A model generated the notes under the pieces. That model saw only the letters and a program-made list of their open reading frames with translations. It was not told the DNA's origin and ran no database searches. Positions 1-8,143 of a stretch of DNA of 22,630 bases are shown here, piece after piece. Position 1 is the stretch's first letter; the number at the start of each line of letters is the position of its first letter. Position numbers and translations under genes: made by a program. Source of the stretch: a virus; IMG/VR virus record IMGVR_UViG_3300017783_000229, positions 1 to 22,630 of that record. One strand, given 5' to 3'.

Positions 1-2
1 AC

Positions 3-584
3 TGGTGGCAGTTGTGGGATAAGGATGACCCGCCGCCATGTTCGTACATTATTCAGTCTTATGATACTGCGTTTTCTAAAAAGGAAACCGCCGACTATTC
101 GGCCATTACTACTTGGGGTGTATTTAAGCCGAAAGAGGGTATGGGTGATGCTTTGATCCTGTTGGATGCGATTAAGGGTCGGTGGGACTTCCCTGAGCTA
201 AAGGCGGTTGCACAGGAGCAGTATGCTGAGTATGAGCCTGATATGGTTTTGATTGAGGCGCAGGCGAGTGGTACGCCGCTGACGCATGAGCTTCGTGCTA
301 TGGGGATACCTGTGGTGAACTATCGGCCTTCTCGTGGTAATGACAAGATGACGCGGGTTCACTCTGTGAGTCCTGTGTTTGAGGCTGGGATGGTGTACGC
401 GCCTGACCAGGGATTTGCTGATGAGGTGATTGAGGAGTGCGCTGCATTTCCGTTTGCACAGAACGATGACTATGTGGATACTACGACACAGGCCATATTA
501 AGATTTAGGCAGGGTAACTTTATTAATCTTTATTCTGACGAGGAAGAAGAGGAAGTTTACCGACAACAGATATCATATTATTAA
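3..584 (+). CDS. terL: Terminase large subunit, C-terminal nuclease part (5' truncated by window)
   Basis: C-terminal part of the packaging motor. The nuclease domain cuts concatemeric DNA during head filling. The reading frame is open to the window edge (W-W-Q-L-W-D-K...), so the TTG at 12 is not a real start and the ATPase half lies upstream. Counting from that TTG codon, the RNase H-like metal ligands can be placed: D18 in QSYDTAF, E82 in LIEAQASG, and the D152/D153...D156 cluster in NDDYVDTTTQ. This spacing and order is typical of terminase nuclease domains (Terminase_6C type). The protein ends with an acidic run, DEEEEE, and then RQQISYY. A 45-base gap with a good Shine-Dalgarno site follows before the next gene. 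The identification rests on motifs and on the neighbouring portal, scaffold and capsid genes. The subfamily and packaging mode (headful, cos or pac) cannot be told from this fragment. Confidence 0.93.
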   Translation, partial: WWQLWDKDDPPPCSYIIQSYDTAFSKKETADYSAITTWGVFKPKEGMGDALILLDAIKGRWDFPELKAVAQEQYAEYEPDMVLIEAQASGTPLTHELRAMGIPVVNYRPSRGNDKMTRVHSVSPVFEAGMVYAPDQGFADEVIEECAAFPFAQNDDYVDTTTQAILRFRQGNFINLYSDEEEEEVYRQQISYY

Positions 585-629
585 TCAGCGCCGTTCACTG
601 ATCAGTCTGGCGTAAAGGAGATCTCCCTC

Positions 630-2039
630 ATGCTAACTAGAAGCCAACGTGACAGTGCTAGAGCCAGAGCTAAAGCTAAAGAGGCTAATAAGCGAAACGA
701 AGACTTTGACAGAAAAACGCGCAGGCGCGGCGTTCAAGAGAGAACAATAAGGTCGCTTCAGGATAAGGGCAAGCTTGCCACGTTGTTTGACAGAGCCTCC
801 ACCAGCCCTTCTGAGCGAGAGGCTAGAGAAGATAAGCGGGTTTCTGATCTTAAGACGGGTCGTACTCGCGCTGGCGAAAGGATCTTAGCTGAACGTGGTA
901 AGAAGCGTGATGCTGAGACTAAGACGCGTGTAGCTAGAGCGGCTCAAGCTGATATTGACAGAAGATCTGCTGCATCTGGTGCAAGGCTTGAAGCCAAGAT
1001 GAACAAAGACGCAGAGAATGCGCGTAAATTAAAGGGCGCAAAGAAGACCCAGAAGGCTGTTGCTGACTTTACTGGTGAGTCTGGTAAGCGTGCAAGACTT
1101 TCTGATGCGAAAAGAAGGGCTGATGCCAACAAGACAATTACCATGTCTCCAGAGGATTTCGCTAAGGTTCCTTCTGTTCCTCCTGCAAAGAAAAAGCCGG
1201 TCACCAAAAGAATGACTGAGGCTGAAGTTAGGGCCATGAAGAGCAGCCCTTTAAACGCTAAGAAAAAGGCCAAGTCTCAAGGCGGCACTGCTCCAGGGAT
1301 CATGACAAAAAACGCTAGTGTTGCTGCAAAACCTAAAGCCAAAACTGCAGCCAAGCCTGCCGCTAAAGCCGACTCTAAAAGCACCTCTAAAACTGAAAAG
1401 TTTGGTGTTGGTGACAAGTTTGTGATTCGTGGCAACAAAGCCAACGTAACTGACACGCAGTTGAAAAAGACTGGGCTTACTCAAGCGCAGTACATGAAGA
1501 AGTGGAGGGCCAGCAATAAGCGCCCTACAGCAGCTTCTGCATCAAAGTCCACCACCAAGTCCACTACCAACACCACCAAGTCCACCAAGACACCCAAGAA
1601 GGTCGGCGGTTTACGCAAGTTCTTGCTAGGTGATGATGGTAAGTTTGGCGGCGCTCGTGGCGCAATTGATTTCTTGCCTGGTAAGTCTCGCAAGAAGAAA
1701 GAGGATAAGCCTGTCAAGAAGATGGGAGGCGGTATGATGAAATCCAAGATGTCATCCAAGGGCGGCGCACGCGGTGGACGTAATCCTATGGGCATGAAGA
1801 ATGGTGGTTTCCCTGATCTAAACAAGGATGGCAAGGTCACACAGGCTGATATTCTGCAGGGCCGAGGAGTCGTCAAGAAGAAAGCTGGCGGTATGGCCAA
1901 GAAGGGTTACGCTAAGGGCGGCATGACCAAAAAGGGATATGCAAATGGTGGCGCTGTCAACAAGACTGCATCACGCAAACCCACTAAGCCTCGTGGCGTA
2001 GGCGCTGCGACCAGAGGCTTCGGCAAGGCGATGAGATAA
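630..2039 (+). CDS. Very basic Lys/Ala/Arg-rich protein with EF-hand-like loop, function unknown
   Basis: Function not recognised. The 469-residue protein is strongly basic and low in complexity: an Arg/Lys/Ala/Asp helical-looking N-terminal half, then Lys/Ala/Thr/Ser-rich linkers (about residues 200-330), then a Gly/Lys/Met-rich tail. Residues 396-407 (DLNKDGKVTQAD) fit the 12-residue calcium loop of EF-hand and dockerin proteins, with D, N, D, G and D at loop positions 1, 3, 5, 6 and 12. The tail carries two 10-residue repeats of the type GGMAKKGYAK (1887-1946). The ATG at 630 has AAGGAG at 615-620. The gene lies directly after the terminase and overlaps the next gene by one base (TAATG). 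Basic proteins of this look are common in uncultured marine phages. Such charge would suit binding to packaged DNA or to the capsid interior, but that is inference. Confidence 0.85.
   Translation: MLTRSQRDSARARAKAKEANKRNEDFDRKTRRRGVQERTIRSLQDKGKLATLFDRASTSPSEREAREDKRVSDLKTGRTRAGERILAERGKKRDAETKTRVARAAQADIDRRSAASGARLEAKMNKDAENARKLKGAKKTQKAVADFTGESGKRARLSDAKRRADANKTITMSPEDFAKVPSVPPAKKKPVTKRMTEAEVRAMKSSPLNAKKKAKSQGGTAPGIMTKNASVAAKPKAKTAAKPAAKADSKSTSKTEKFGVGDKFVIRGNKANVTDTQLKKTGLTQAQYMKKWRASNKRPTAASASKSTTKSTTNTTKSTKTPKKVGGLRKFLLGDDGKFGGARGAIDFLPGKSRKKKEDKPVKKMGGGMMKSKMSSKGGARGGRNPMGMKNGGFPDLNKDGKVTQADILQGRGVVKKKAGGMAKKGYAKGGMTKKGYANGGAVNKTASRKPTKPRGVGAATRGFGKAMR
1887..1946 (+). repeat. Two tandem 30-base coding repeats (GGMAKKGYAK type)
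   Basis: Two in-frame copies of 30 bases encode GGMAKKGYAK and GGMTKKGYAN. The bases differ at several third positions, so the peptide is conserved better than the DNA. The same kind of KKGGMA tail recurs at the C-terminus of the next gene (2039-2494). Confidence 0.7.
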
Positions 2040-2494
2040 TGCCTGCTCCTCTTGCTCTTTTCCCTATAATCACGTTTATCGCCAAGAAAGGTGTTGAGGC
2101 TGCGGTCAAGAAGTACGGCAAGACTGCGGTTAAGAAGGCGCAAGATGCGTCTAAGAACCAGCCTACGCCTAAGTACATGAAGGACCAAAAGGGTCCGTCT
2201 ATTGCTGAAAAAGAGAAGGCTGCTACTGTTGCACGCAAAACTCGCAACCGTGTTGGCGCTGGCACAGTGGCTGTTGGTGCTGGTCTTTACGGCATTGACA
2301 AACTTGCACGGGCTGCTGGTAACTATGAGCGTGAAAGGCAGAAGACTAATAAGGCTAATAGTGAAAAACCTGTCAATAAATCTAATGGCGGTATGCTAAA
2401 CTCCCCCGCCGCTGTTAAGCGCAGGTCAGGCGCTGCAGTCAAGGGTTTTAAGAAAGGTGGTATGGCCACAAAATGGGAATCTAAGTGGGGATAG
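2039..2494 (+). CDS. Small basic protein with KKGGMA tail, function unknown
   Basis: Function not recognised. The 151-residue protein begins with a short hydrophobic stretch (LALFPIITFIAKKGVEAAVKK), possibly an amphipathic or membrane-touching helix. A Lys-rich middle follows, then a Gly/Ala-rich hydrophobic segment (VGAGTVAVGAGLYGIDKLA, about residues 72-90), and it ends in FKKGGMATKWESKWG. The Gly/Lys/Met tail echoes that of the preceding basic protein and suggests a shared function or binding partner (inference). It starts in a TAATG overlap with the gene before and overlaps the next gene by 10 bases, so translational coupling is likely on both sides. A glycine-rich hydrophobic segment could also suit an ejected or membrane-interacting virion protein, but nothing here proves that. 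Confidence 0.8.
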   Translation: MPAPLALFPIITFIAKKGVEAAVKKYGKTAVKKAQDASKNQPTPKYMKDQKGPSIAEKEKAATVARKTRNRVGAGTVAVGAGLYGIDKLARAAGNYERERQKTNKANSEKPVNKSNGGMLNSPAAVKRRSGAAVKGFKKGGMATKWESKWG

Positions 2495-3378
2495 AAGACT
2501 TACTAGACGATATCTCTGCCGAAGAAGCCCGTGCCGCATCTGAGGCTATGGCTGATATTGAGTTTGATAATGAAATTCAAACTCGCCTGCCTGAAGATCT
2601 TCGTTATGGCGGTCTTTATGGCCTAATGTCCTATCTTGGCATGCAAGGCCAAGGTGATCAGGGTCGGGCCGTTATCAAACCCAAAGGTATGCCGCGCCGT
2701 GAAGAAAGCCAGCGCACAACAAACATATATGGCTCATATTATTTGCCAGAAGCAGATGCTGATAGAATTGCTGAAAGAATAGATCAAGGTATCGGTCTTG
2801 ATTTCTATCAAGGCTCTTACCCTCGGCCTGATGAGATTAGATACTTTCAAGCTACTGACTCAGACCTTAGAGATCGAGGCGGTGAGATCCTTGATGGAAT
2901 AGAGGGGTATGGTGGCTACGGTGGCCCAGACGATGTATCAAATACGATAAATCACGAATTGGTTCACAGAGCACAAAGTCTTCCATTTCTTAAGAATAGG
3001 CTTAAAGATCTTGAGATTAAGATGCTTGATGAAGACTTAAGTGTTTCTCAGTTGAGTAGGCTTAGGTCTGAATACGAAAGGCTAAATGATTTTGTGGGTC
3101 GAGATCATTACTACTTAGATGCTTTAGCCGACAAGTATCCAAACACACCTGAAGAAAGGCGAGAGAGGGCTGAGAATACAGAAATTTATGGCCGCTATCC
3201 AATAGGTGGTAATGAAATACGTCTTAGAGATCTTAAAAAGCTTCAAGATGATACAAGAAGATATTTAACACCAGAGCGTCAAGAGGAATTAGGTGTTAGA
3301 CTCCCCACTCCTGCAGCAAAGCCAAGAACTCCAGGGTTGATGGAAAGGCTTGAGGATTACGCAAAGGACATTTTTTAA
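2485..3378 (+). CDS. Putative HEXXH-motif metallopeptidase, function unconfirmed
   Basis: The 297-residue protein contains NHELVH, a perfect HEXXH zinc-binding and catalytic motif (H157, E158, H161), placed after a short Gly/Tyr-rich stretch and the hydrophobic-helix start VSNTIN. Downstream candidates for the third zinc ligand are H208, D212, E230 and E233, but none can be chosen without an alignment. The N-terminal third is acidic. The C-terminal third is charged and helical (RERAENTE, LRDLKKLQDDTRRY). The start is GTG at 2485, overlapping the previous gene by 10 bases. The next in-frame ATG (2548) would drop 21 residues and has a badly spaced GAGG, so coupled GTG initiation is preferred. 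No signal peptide is seen. Possible roles are processing of virion proteins or wall or host-protein cleavage on entry. Its position by the terminase rather than the scaffold argues against a classic prohead protease. Confidence 0.8.
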   Translation: MGIEDLLDDISAEEARAASEAMADIEFDNEIQTRLPEDLRYGGLYGLMSYLGMQGQGDQGRAVIKPKGMPRREESQRTTNIYGSYYLPEADADRIAERIDQGIGLDFYQGSYPRPDEIRYFQATDSDLRDRGGEILDGIEGYGGYGGPDDVSNTINHELVHRAQSLPFLKNRLKDLEIKMLDEDLSVSQLSRLRSEYERLNDFVGRDHYYLDALADKYPNTPEERRERAENTEIYGRYPIGGNEIRLRDLKKLQDDTRRYLTPERQEELGVRLPTPAAKPRTPGLMERLEDYAKDIF

Positions 3379-3390
3379 AAGGAAAAGCAA

Positions 3391-4068
3391 ATGCCTTACC
3401 TTCAAAGCAACATCCCGCACTTCAAGTGTTGGATAAGAAGGGAATACACAACCAATCACGAGCGATACCATGGAGAGTTTCTACACGCCATGGTCATTGC
3501 TGTCACTACAATGCCTACCAGGTGTCTGAGTTTTCAGGTTATCTTCACTGGGTGTGAATCGGATGACGATGAGAACGAACCAAATATCCACGGCGGTGCA
3601 ATGTGGGCGAGAATGCCTATCACCGCTCTTGTTGGCGACACGCCGTTTGAGGAATGGCCAGAGCCTATGGCGGTACATGATGCCCAGCCTTGGGATTGTT
3701 CTTCTCGCACTCACTCCGTTTATGTTCTAGATCGAGCAACGCCTTGCCCGTGGCTGGCGAAGATTGATGGTAACTTCTACCCTGCTAAGTATATGTTCAC
3801 GGTAGATTATACTGACAATGAGATTGCAGACGATCCTGCACAGCACAAGCAGTCGCATGTGATGGAGTTACTTGATGCTGGCGAGTGGACTGGAAATATA
3901 GTAGCGTTGCCAAATAACAGGGTAAGGGTTACACATCCAGCTTGGTTTGAGACAGGAGAAGGCGCACCTGACTTTAAGCCATCTCAGCATGTTCATTACA
4001 GCAAGTCTGATTTAGATTACACTTTGGATGTTAATCGCATATTTAATAATCTGTACGCAGAAGAGTAA
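3391..4068 (+). CDS. Conserved-looking phage protein, function unknown
   Basis: Function not recognised. The 225-residue soluble-looking protein has a balanced composition, unlike the basic genes before it. It starts MPYLQSNIPHFKCWIRREYT and is rich in aromatic residues, His and Cys. Visible islands are HGEFLHAMVIAVTTMPTR, GGAMWARMPITALVGDTP and NNRVRVTHPAWFETGEGAPDF. An acidic patch (ESDDDENEPN) lies near residues 55-64. There is no transmembrane segment and no known catalytic motif. The ATG at 3391 has AAAAGGA at 3377-3383, a good ribosome site. It ends 3 bases before the portal gene, with which it is probably co-translated. Proteins beginning this way occur beside portal genes in marine phages (recollection, not checked). 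Confidence 0.85.
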   Translation: MPYLQSNIPHFKCWIRREYTTNHERYHGEFLHAMVIAVTTMPTRCLSFQVIFTGCESDDDENEPNIHGGAMWARMPITALVGDTPFEEWPEPMAVHDAQPWDCSSRTHSVYVLDRATPCPWLAKIDGNFYPAKYMFTVDYTDNEIADDPAQHKQSHVMELLDAGEWTGNIVALPNNRVRVTHPAWFETGEGAPDFKPSQHVHYSKSDLDYTLDVNRIFNNLYAEE

Positions 4069-4071
4069 GTT

Positions 4072-6621
4072 ATGGCAATTGAACGTGGCGTAGATGACAT
4101 AGACATCGATGAGTTGGATATTGAAGACAACTCAAAAGAAATCCTTATATCAGATGAGTCTGAAGATGATTTGATGTTTGATGGTATAGAAGATGGCGAT
4201 GAGTCAATTCTAGAAGATGGCACTATGGTTTTTGGTGAGGATGATCTTAACGCTGACGCTCCGATTCCTTTTACAGCAAACCTTGCTGAAGAATTAGATA
4301 GGACTGATTTGGGTCGTATTTACTCTGACTTAATGAGTAGCATCAACGATGACAAGTCTTCTCGCAAAGAGTGGATGGATCAATACACTGAGGGATTAAA
4401 GTTCCTTGGCATGAAGTTTGAAAATCGTACAGAACCATTTGAGGGCGCTTCTGGCGTTATTCATCCCCTTCTTGCTGAATCAGTAACTCAGTTTCAAGCC
4501 CAAGCTTACAAAGAGATGTTGCCTCCTGGTGGTCCTGTAAAGACCAATGTTATTGGTATGGGTACACCTCAAACTGATCTGCAGGCTGCTCGTGTGCAAG
4601 AGTACATGAACTATATGATCACTCAGGAAATGAAAGAGTACGATCCTGAGACTGACCAACTACTGTTTTATTTACCCTTGTCTGGCAGCGCGTTCCGCAA
4701 GGTTCACTTTGACCAGTCATTGGGCCGACCTGTATCTCGTTTTATTCCATCTGAGAAGTTGATTGTGCCTTATGGTACGACAAGCTTAGATGATGCTGTT
4801 CGTATCACGCATGTAATTGACATGTCGATGAACGAGGTTCGCAAACTTCAACAGTCTGGCTTTTACAAGAAAACCAGTATGTCTGACTCTAATTCTCAGT
4901 ATGCTGAGAATGATGAAGTTGATGATGAGATTGATGAGTTGCAGGGCGTTAAGCCATCTGGCAACTCAAGCGATTATGAGTGTGAGTTGTTTGAGGTTCA
5001 TGCTGAAATAGATATTCCAGGGTTTGAAGACCTTGATCAGATGGGCGAAGAGACAGGCATTAAGCTGCCTTACATTGTAACCATTTCACCCAAGCACTCT
5101 ACAATTCTTTCTATTCGCAGGAATTATGCACAAGCCGACATGATGCGTAAGCGCATCGATTACTTCGTGCATTATAAGTTCTTGCCAGGTGTAGGTTTCT
5201 ACGGCTTTGGTTTGACCCATATGATTGGTGGGTTGTCGCAAGCTTCTACTTCTATTCTGCGTCAGTTAATTGATGCAGGTACGTTGGCTAACTTGCCTGC
5301 AGGATTTAAGGCTAGAGGCATACGGATTCGTGATAGCGATGTGCCACTTCAGCCTGGCGAGTTTAGAGATATGGATGCGCCTGGTGGGTCACTGCGTGAT
5401 GCACTTATGCCGTTGCCGTTCAAAGAGCCAAGCGGCACGCTTTTGCAGTTGTTAGGCATGCTTGTTGAGGCTGGCCGCAGGTTTGCTTCTGTTGGCGATA
5501 TGCAGGTTGGCGATGGTAATCAACAGGCACCTGTAGGCACCACGATTGCTCTTCTAGAGAAGGGTGGCCGTGTGATGAGCGCGATTCACAAGCGCATGCA
5601 CTACAGTCAGCGAATTGAATTTAATTTGCTTGCACGGGTAATTAAAGACTCTCCTGTAAAAGCTTATCCGTACCAGATCGCTAGTGGTCAGCAGCAGTTA
5701 ATGGCGCAGGACTTTGATGATCGTATTGATATCATCCCTGTTTCTGACCCCAACATTTTCTCCATGAGCCAGCGCGTTATGCTTGCCCAAGAGATGATGC
5801 AGATGGTACAGACAAATCCGCAGATACACGGCCCACAGGGTATGTATGAGGCGTATCGTCGAATGTATGAGGCGATGGGTGTTCAGCAAATTGAGCAGCT
5901 TTTACCACCTCCTCCGCAGCCACAGCCTGTATCTGCAGCTATGGAGAACTCTGGCTTTTTACAAATGCAGCCTGCACAGGCGTTTGCCGATCAAGATCAT
6001 GATGCACACATTAAGTCGCATTTACTGTTATTTAAACTTCCCGTGATTCAAAAAGTACCTGAAGGACAGATGCAAGGGGCGGCTTCAATTCAATCCCACA
6101 TCTACCAGCACATTGATTTCAAGGCGCGTGAGATGGCCCAGCAAGATCCTGAAGTGATGCAGATGCAACAACAGATTCAGCAGATTCAGCAACAGGCCCA
6201 GATGGACCCAATGATGCAACAGCAAGTTCAAATGCAGGTACAGCAAATGCAGCAGCAGATGCAGACCATTATGGAGGATAAGGTTGCTCAAACTACAGTT
6301 GAGTTGCTTAATGAGCTTGAAGAAGAATTGCAGATCGGTCAGGAAGAAGATCCTTTAGTTGATCTTCGTAGAGAAGAACTTGGCTTGAAGGACAAGGACA
6401 TTGACCGAAAGGCTCAAGAGGCCCAGCAGCGTATTAAGCTAGAGGGCGATAGGATTGATAATAATGTTGATTTGGGCCAAGATCGCTTGGCTCTGCAAGA
6501 GCAGACTGCCAATATGAAGGATGACGTTGCCAGAGAGCGTATTGATTTACAGCGTTCTGCACAAATGGCAAAGACCGCAGAAAATATGGCAAAAGAATTT
6601 TTCAATAGAGGACCAAACTAA
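4072..6621 (+). CDS. Portal protein (P22/podovirus-like, long Gln-rich C-terminus)
   Basis: The portal forms the twelve-subunit ring at the packaging vertex through which DNA enters and leaves the head. At 849 residues it is long. It has an acidic N-terminal arm (residues 1-80, many Asp/Glu), a portal core from about residue 90 (RKEWMDQYTEGLKFLGMKFE, GASGVIHPLLAESVTQFQAQ, then YLPLSGSAFRKVHFD and RFIPSEKLIVPYGTTSLDDA) to about 600, then a Gln/Met-rich coiled-coil-like tract (about 694-731) and a charged helical end. The core islands are typical of large portals of P22-like and marine podovirus-type phages. The long Gln-rich end could form a barrel-like helical bundle inside the head, as in P22 (inference). 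It starts 3 bases after the previous stop, with GAAGAG upstream, and overlaps the next gene in TAATG. Confidence 0.9.
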   Translation: MAIERGVDDIDIDELDIEDNSKEILISDESEDDLMFDGIEDGDESILEDGTMVFGEDDLNADAPIPFTANLAEELDRTDLGRIYSDLMSSINDDKSSRKEWMDQYTEGLKFLGMKFENRTEPFEGASGVIHPLLAESVTQFQAQAYKEMLPPGGPVKTNVIGMGTPQTDLQAARVQEYMNYMITQEMKEYDPETDQLLFYLPLSGSAFRKVHFDQSLGRPVSRFIPSEKLIVPYGTTSLDDAVRITHVIDMSMNEVRKLQQSGFYKKTSMSDSNSQYAENDEVDDEIDELQGVKPSGNSSDYECELFEVHAEIDIPGFEDLDQMGEETGIKLPYIVTISPKHSTILSIRRNYAQADMMRKRIDYFVHYKFLPGVGFYGFGLTHMIGGLSQASTSILRQLIDAGTLANLPAGFKARGIRIRDSDVPLQPGEFRDMDAPGGSLRDALMPLPFKEPSGTLLQLLGMLVEAGRRFASVGDMQVGDGNQQAPVGTTIALLEKGGRVMSAIHKRMHYSQRIEFNLLARVIKDSPVKAYPYQIASGQQQLMAQDFDDRIDIIPVSDPNIFSMSQRVMLAQEMMQMVQTNPQIHGPQGMYEAYRRMYEAMGVQQIEQLLPPPPQPQPVSAAMENSGFLQMQPAQAFADQDHDAHIKSHLLLFKLPVIQKVPEGQMQGAASIQSHIYQHIDFKAREMAQQDPEVMQMQQQIQQIQQQAQMDPMMQQQVQMQVQQMQQQMQTIMEDKVAQTTVELLNELEEELQIGQEEDPLVDLRREELGLKDKDIDRKAQEAQQRIKLEGDRIDNNVDLGQDRLALQEQTANMKDDVARERIDLQRSAQMAKTAENMAKEFFNRGPN

Positions 6622-6815
6622 TGATTAAGAGACAAACAAGTTTTCCACAGCCCAAAGTAACCGACAGCCAAGTATCTTATAAGGATCAAGGCACTGTTAA
6701 GTACGCTAAGGCTGAGACTATTGCTACCCCTACTAAGTCAGCACCTTATGGCGCTGGTGAAATGCGCGGCACTGGCGCAGCACTGCGCGGCAAGAAGTTC
6801 TCAGGCATCAGTTAG
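6621..6815 (+). CDS. Small 64-residue protein, function unknown
   Basis: Function not recognised. A short, basic, Thr/Ala/Gly-rich peptide starting MIKRQTSFPQPKVTDSQVSY and ending GTGAALRGKKFSGIS, with no hydrophobic segment. The start lies in a TAATG overlap with the portal stop, so it is probably coupled to portal translation. Its conservation right after the portal would be the best test that it is real. The overlap, the lack of any competing frame and the clean spacing to the next gene (AAGGA at about 6825) all support it as a gene. Confidence 0.7.
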   Translation: MIKRQTSFPQPKVTDSQVSYKDQGTVKYAKAETIATPTKSAPYGAGEMRGTGAALRGKKFSGIS

Positions 6816-6835
6816 GCGCGTATCAAGGATTAGTT

Positions 6836-7942
6836 ATGGAAATTGATTTAGGTGACTTAGGCATTTCTCCAGCAATGCTGCGTAAATTTCAAGAGAATTA
6901 CGGAAAAGGCATAGCTGCGCCAAAGAAAGTAAAGAAGACAAAAAAGGCTGCGCCGAAAAAACCTGCTGGCAGAAAGCGGGGTCAGCCTGTTGGTGGTAGA
7001 GGTATTGATGTTAAATCGCCTAAACCTGTAGCTGCTATAAAACCTCCTAAGCCCAAGCCTAGTCGCAGAAGAACTAGGGCGGAAATAGAAGCGCCTGAAG
7101 CTGTGCGCTTTGGTCGCAAGGGAATAAAAACCGCCCGTCCTGTAGGCAAAGCACCTGTAGCACCCAAAGCACCTGTAGTTGCTAAAAAAACTGTAGCGCC
7201 CAAGGCACCTAAGCTTCCTACGTCTGGCGGCAGTGGTGGAATTATGGCTTCTCAAAAAGCGCTTGACAGACAAGCCGCTATTGAAGCAAGTGATTTATAT
7301 CCTGAAATACAATCCGCCAACCAAGCCTTGAACAAATATGTAAAAGAAAAGCATGGTAACAGTGAAAACTCCGCACAGTCTGATCCAGCCTATCAAAAGA
7401 TGGTAAAAGATTTGTTTGCGCTTCAAGATCAAGCGGCAGGCGGTGGCAGCATGCCTAGAACAGGACAGCCTGGAGGCCCACAACCTGGAACAGGCACAGT
7501 TCCAGATTCATACATAGCGCCTCAACCCCCTATGCCAGACAAGTTTGAAGGAAGGTATGTTCCGCAGGGATCAATCCTTGGAACACCAGACATGTCGATA
7601 TCAAGTAACATCGTTGGTCAGTCATATGACCCAAGTTTTGCTGAAAGTTTTCAACAACCACCACAACCACCTGGCAGTACTTTTGGCGGTTATGGAGGGC
7701 AAGCGCCTATGCAGGCATTGAATCCATACGCAGGTATGGCTCAAAACAATCCGCAGCCTACTGACTTCTTCCCAACATACATCCCAAGACCTGCGCCTGT
7801 TTATGAACCGCTTCCAGATCAAGGCAATACTGAATCAGACGCTCAACCTGTAATGAATCAACAAAGCCAAAAACCTTTGCTTAGTCAGAATCCAGGTAGC
7901 AGCCGATACGGTGCTGATGGAATCAGGACGTATAGAAGATAA
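6836..7942 (+). CDS. Lys/Pro/Ala-rich low-complexity protein, function unknown
   Basis: Function not recognised. The 368-residue protein has three visible parts. The first is a short acidic, ordered-looking start (MEIDLGDLGISPAMLRKFQ). The second is a strongly basic Lys/Pro/Ala segment (about residues 30-135), full of short PKAP and VAPK-type repeats like a disordered linker or DNA-binding tail. The third is a helical island (about 140-195), followed by a Pro/Gln/Gly-rich disordered tail ending SSRYGADGIRTYRR. There are no transmembrane segments or enzyme motifs. The ATG at 6836 follows AAGGA (about 6825-6829). It abuts the next gene exactly (TAA then ATG). It is the third strongly basic low-complexity protein in this head region, which hints at a shared role on DNA or in the capsid interior (inference). 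Confidence 0.8.
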   Translation: MEIDLGDLGISPAMLRKFQENYGKGIAAPKKVKKTKKAAPKKPAGRKRGQPVGGRGIDVKSPKPVAAIKPPKPKPSRRRTRAEIEAPEAVRFGRKGIKTARPVGKAPVAPKAPVVAKKTVAPKAPKLPTSGGSGGIMASQKALDRQAAIEASDLYPEIQSANQALNKYVKEKHGNSENSAQSDPAYQKMVKDLFALQDQAAGGGSMPRTGQPGGPQPGTGTVPDSYIAPQPPMPDKFEGRYVPQGSILGTPDMSISSNIVGQSYDPSFAESFQQPPQPPGSTFGGYGGQAPMQALNPYAGMAQNNPQPTDFFPTYIPRPAPVYEPLPDQGNTESDAQPVMNQQSQKPLLSQNPGSSRYGADGIRTYRR

Positions 7943-8143
7943 ATGGATTCAATATCTTTAGCAGCATACATATACAAAAAACTTAATCAGTTTGAGGAAT
8001 CTCATATTGATTACATAACATCTGGTCATGTTAAAGACATGGAGGATTACAAGTTTGCAATGGGTGAATTATCGATGCTTCGCACCCTGCGTGATGAACT
8101 AAAAGAAGCGTTGCAGATTGAAGGAGATCCCATCGATGAGTGA
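7943..8143 (+). CDS. Small helical protein, function unknown
   Basis: Function not assigned. The 66-residue, acidic, probably all-helical protein starts MDSISLAAYIYKKLNQFEES. It has a short turn, SGHVKDMEDYKFAMGEL, and a charged helix, LRTLRDELKEAL. The layout (IYKKL... GHVKD...YK...GEL..LR..R) matches small helical proteins I recall near head genes in many phages, with no known function. It starts directly after the previous stop and its 3' end overlaps the start of the GroES-like gene by 8 bases, the Shine-Dalgarno of which lies inside this gene. Confidence 0.75.
   Translation: MDSISLAAYIYKKLNQFEESHIDYITSGHVKDMEDYKFAMGELSMLRTLRDELKEALQIEGDPIDE
8121..8126 (+). promoter_or_regulatory. Shine-Dalgarno site fixing the GroES-like start
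   Basis: AAGGAG lies 9 bases before the ATG at 8136. It selects that ATG over the in-frame TTG at 8118, which lies upstream of the ribosome site itself. Confidence 0.85.

Noticed and set aside
12-14. TTG as start of the terminase gene
   Set aside because: The frame continues upstream (W-W-Q) to the window edge and the product lacks the ATPase half, so the gene is cut by the window.
944-1900. Several - strand frames of 77-139 codons opposite the basic protein gene
   Set aside because: They are antisense shadows of a Lys/Ala-rich gene (few stop codons arise opposite such codons). They have hydrophobic products without sensible starts.
2485-3378. HEXXH protein as the prohead protease
   Set aside because: The gene lies far from scaffold and capsid genes, the capsid protein shows no delta domain, and prohead proteases are usually serine-type (S14, S49, U9/U35), not HEXXH.
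8118-8135. TTG start giving a 6-residue longer GroES-like protein
   Set aside because: AAGGAG (8121-8126) lies downstream of the TTG and is well placed for the ATG at 8136.
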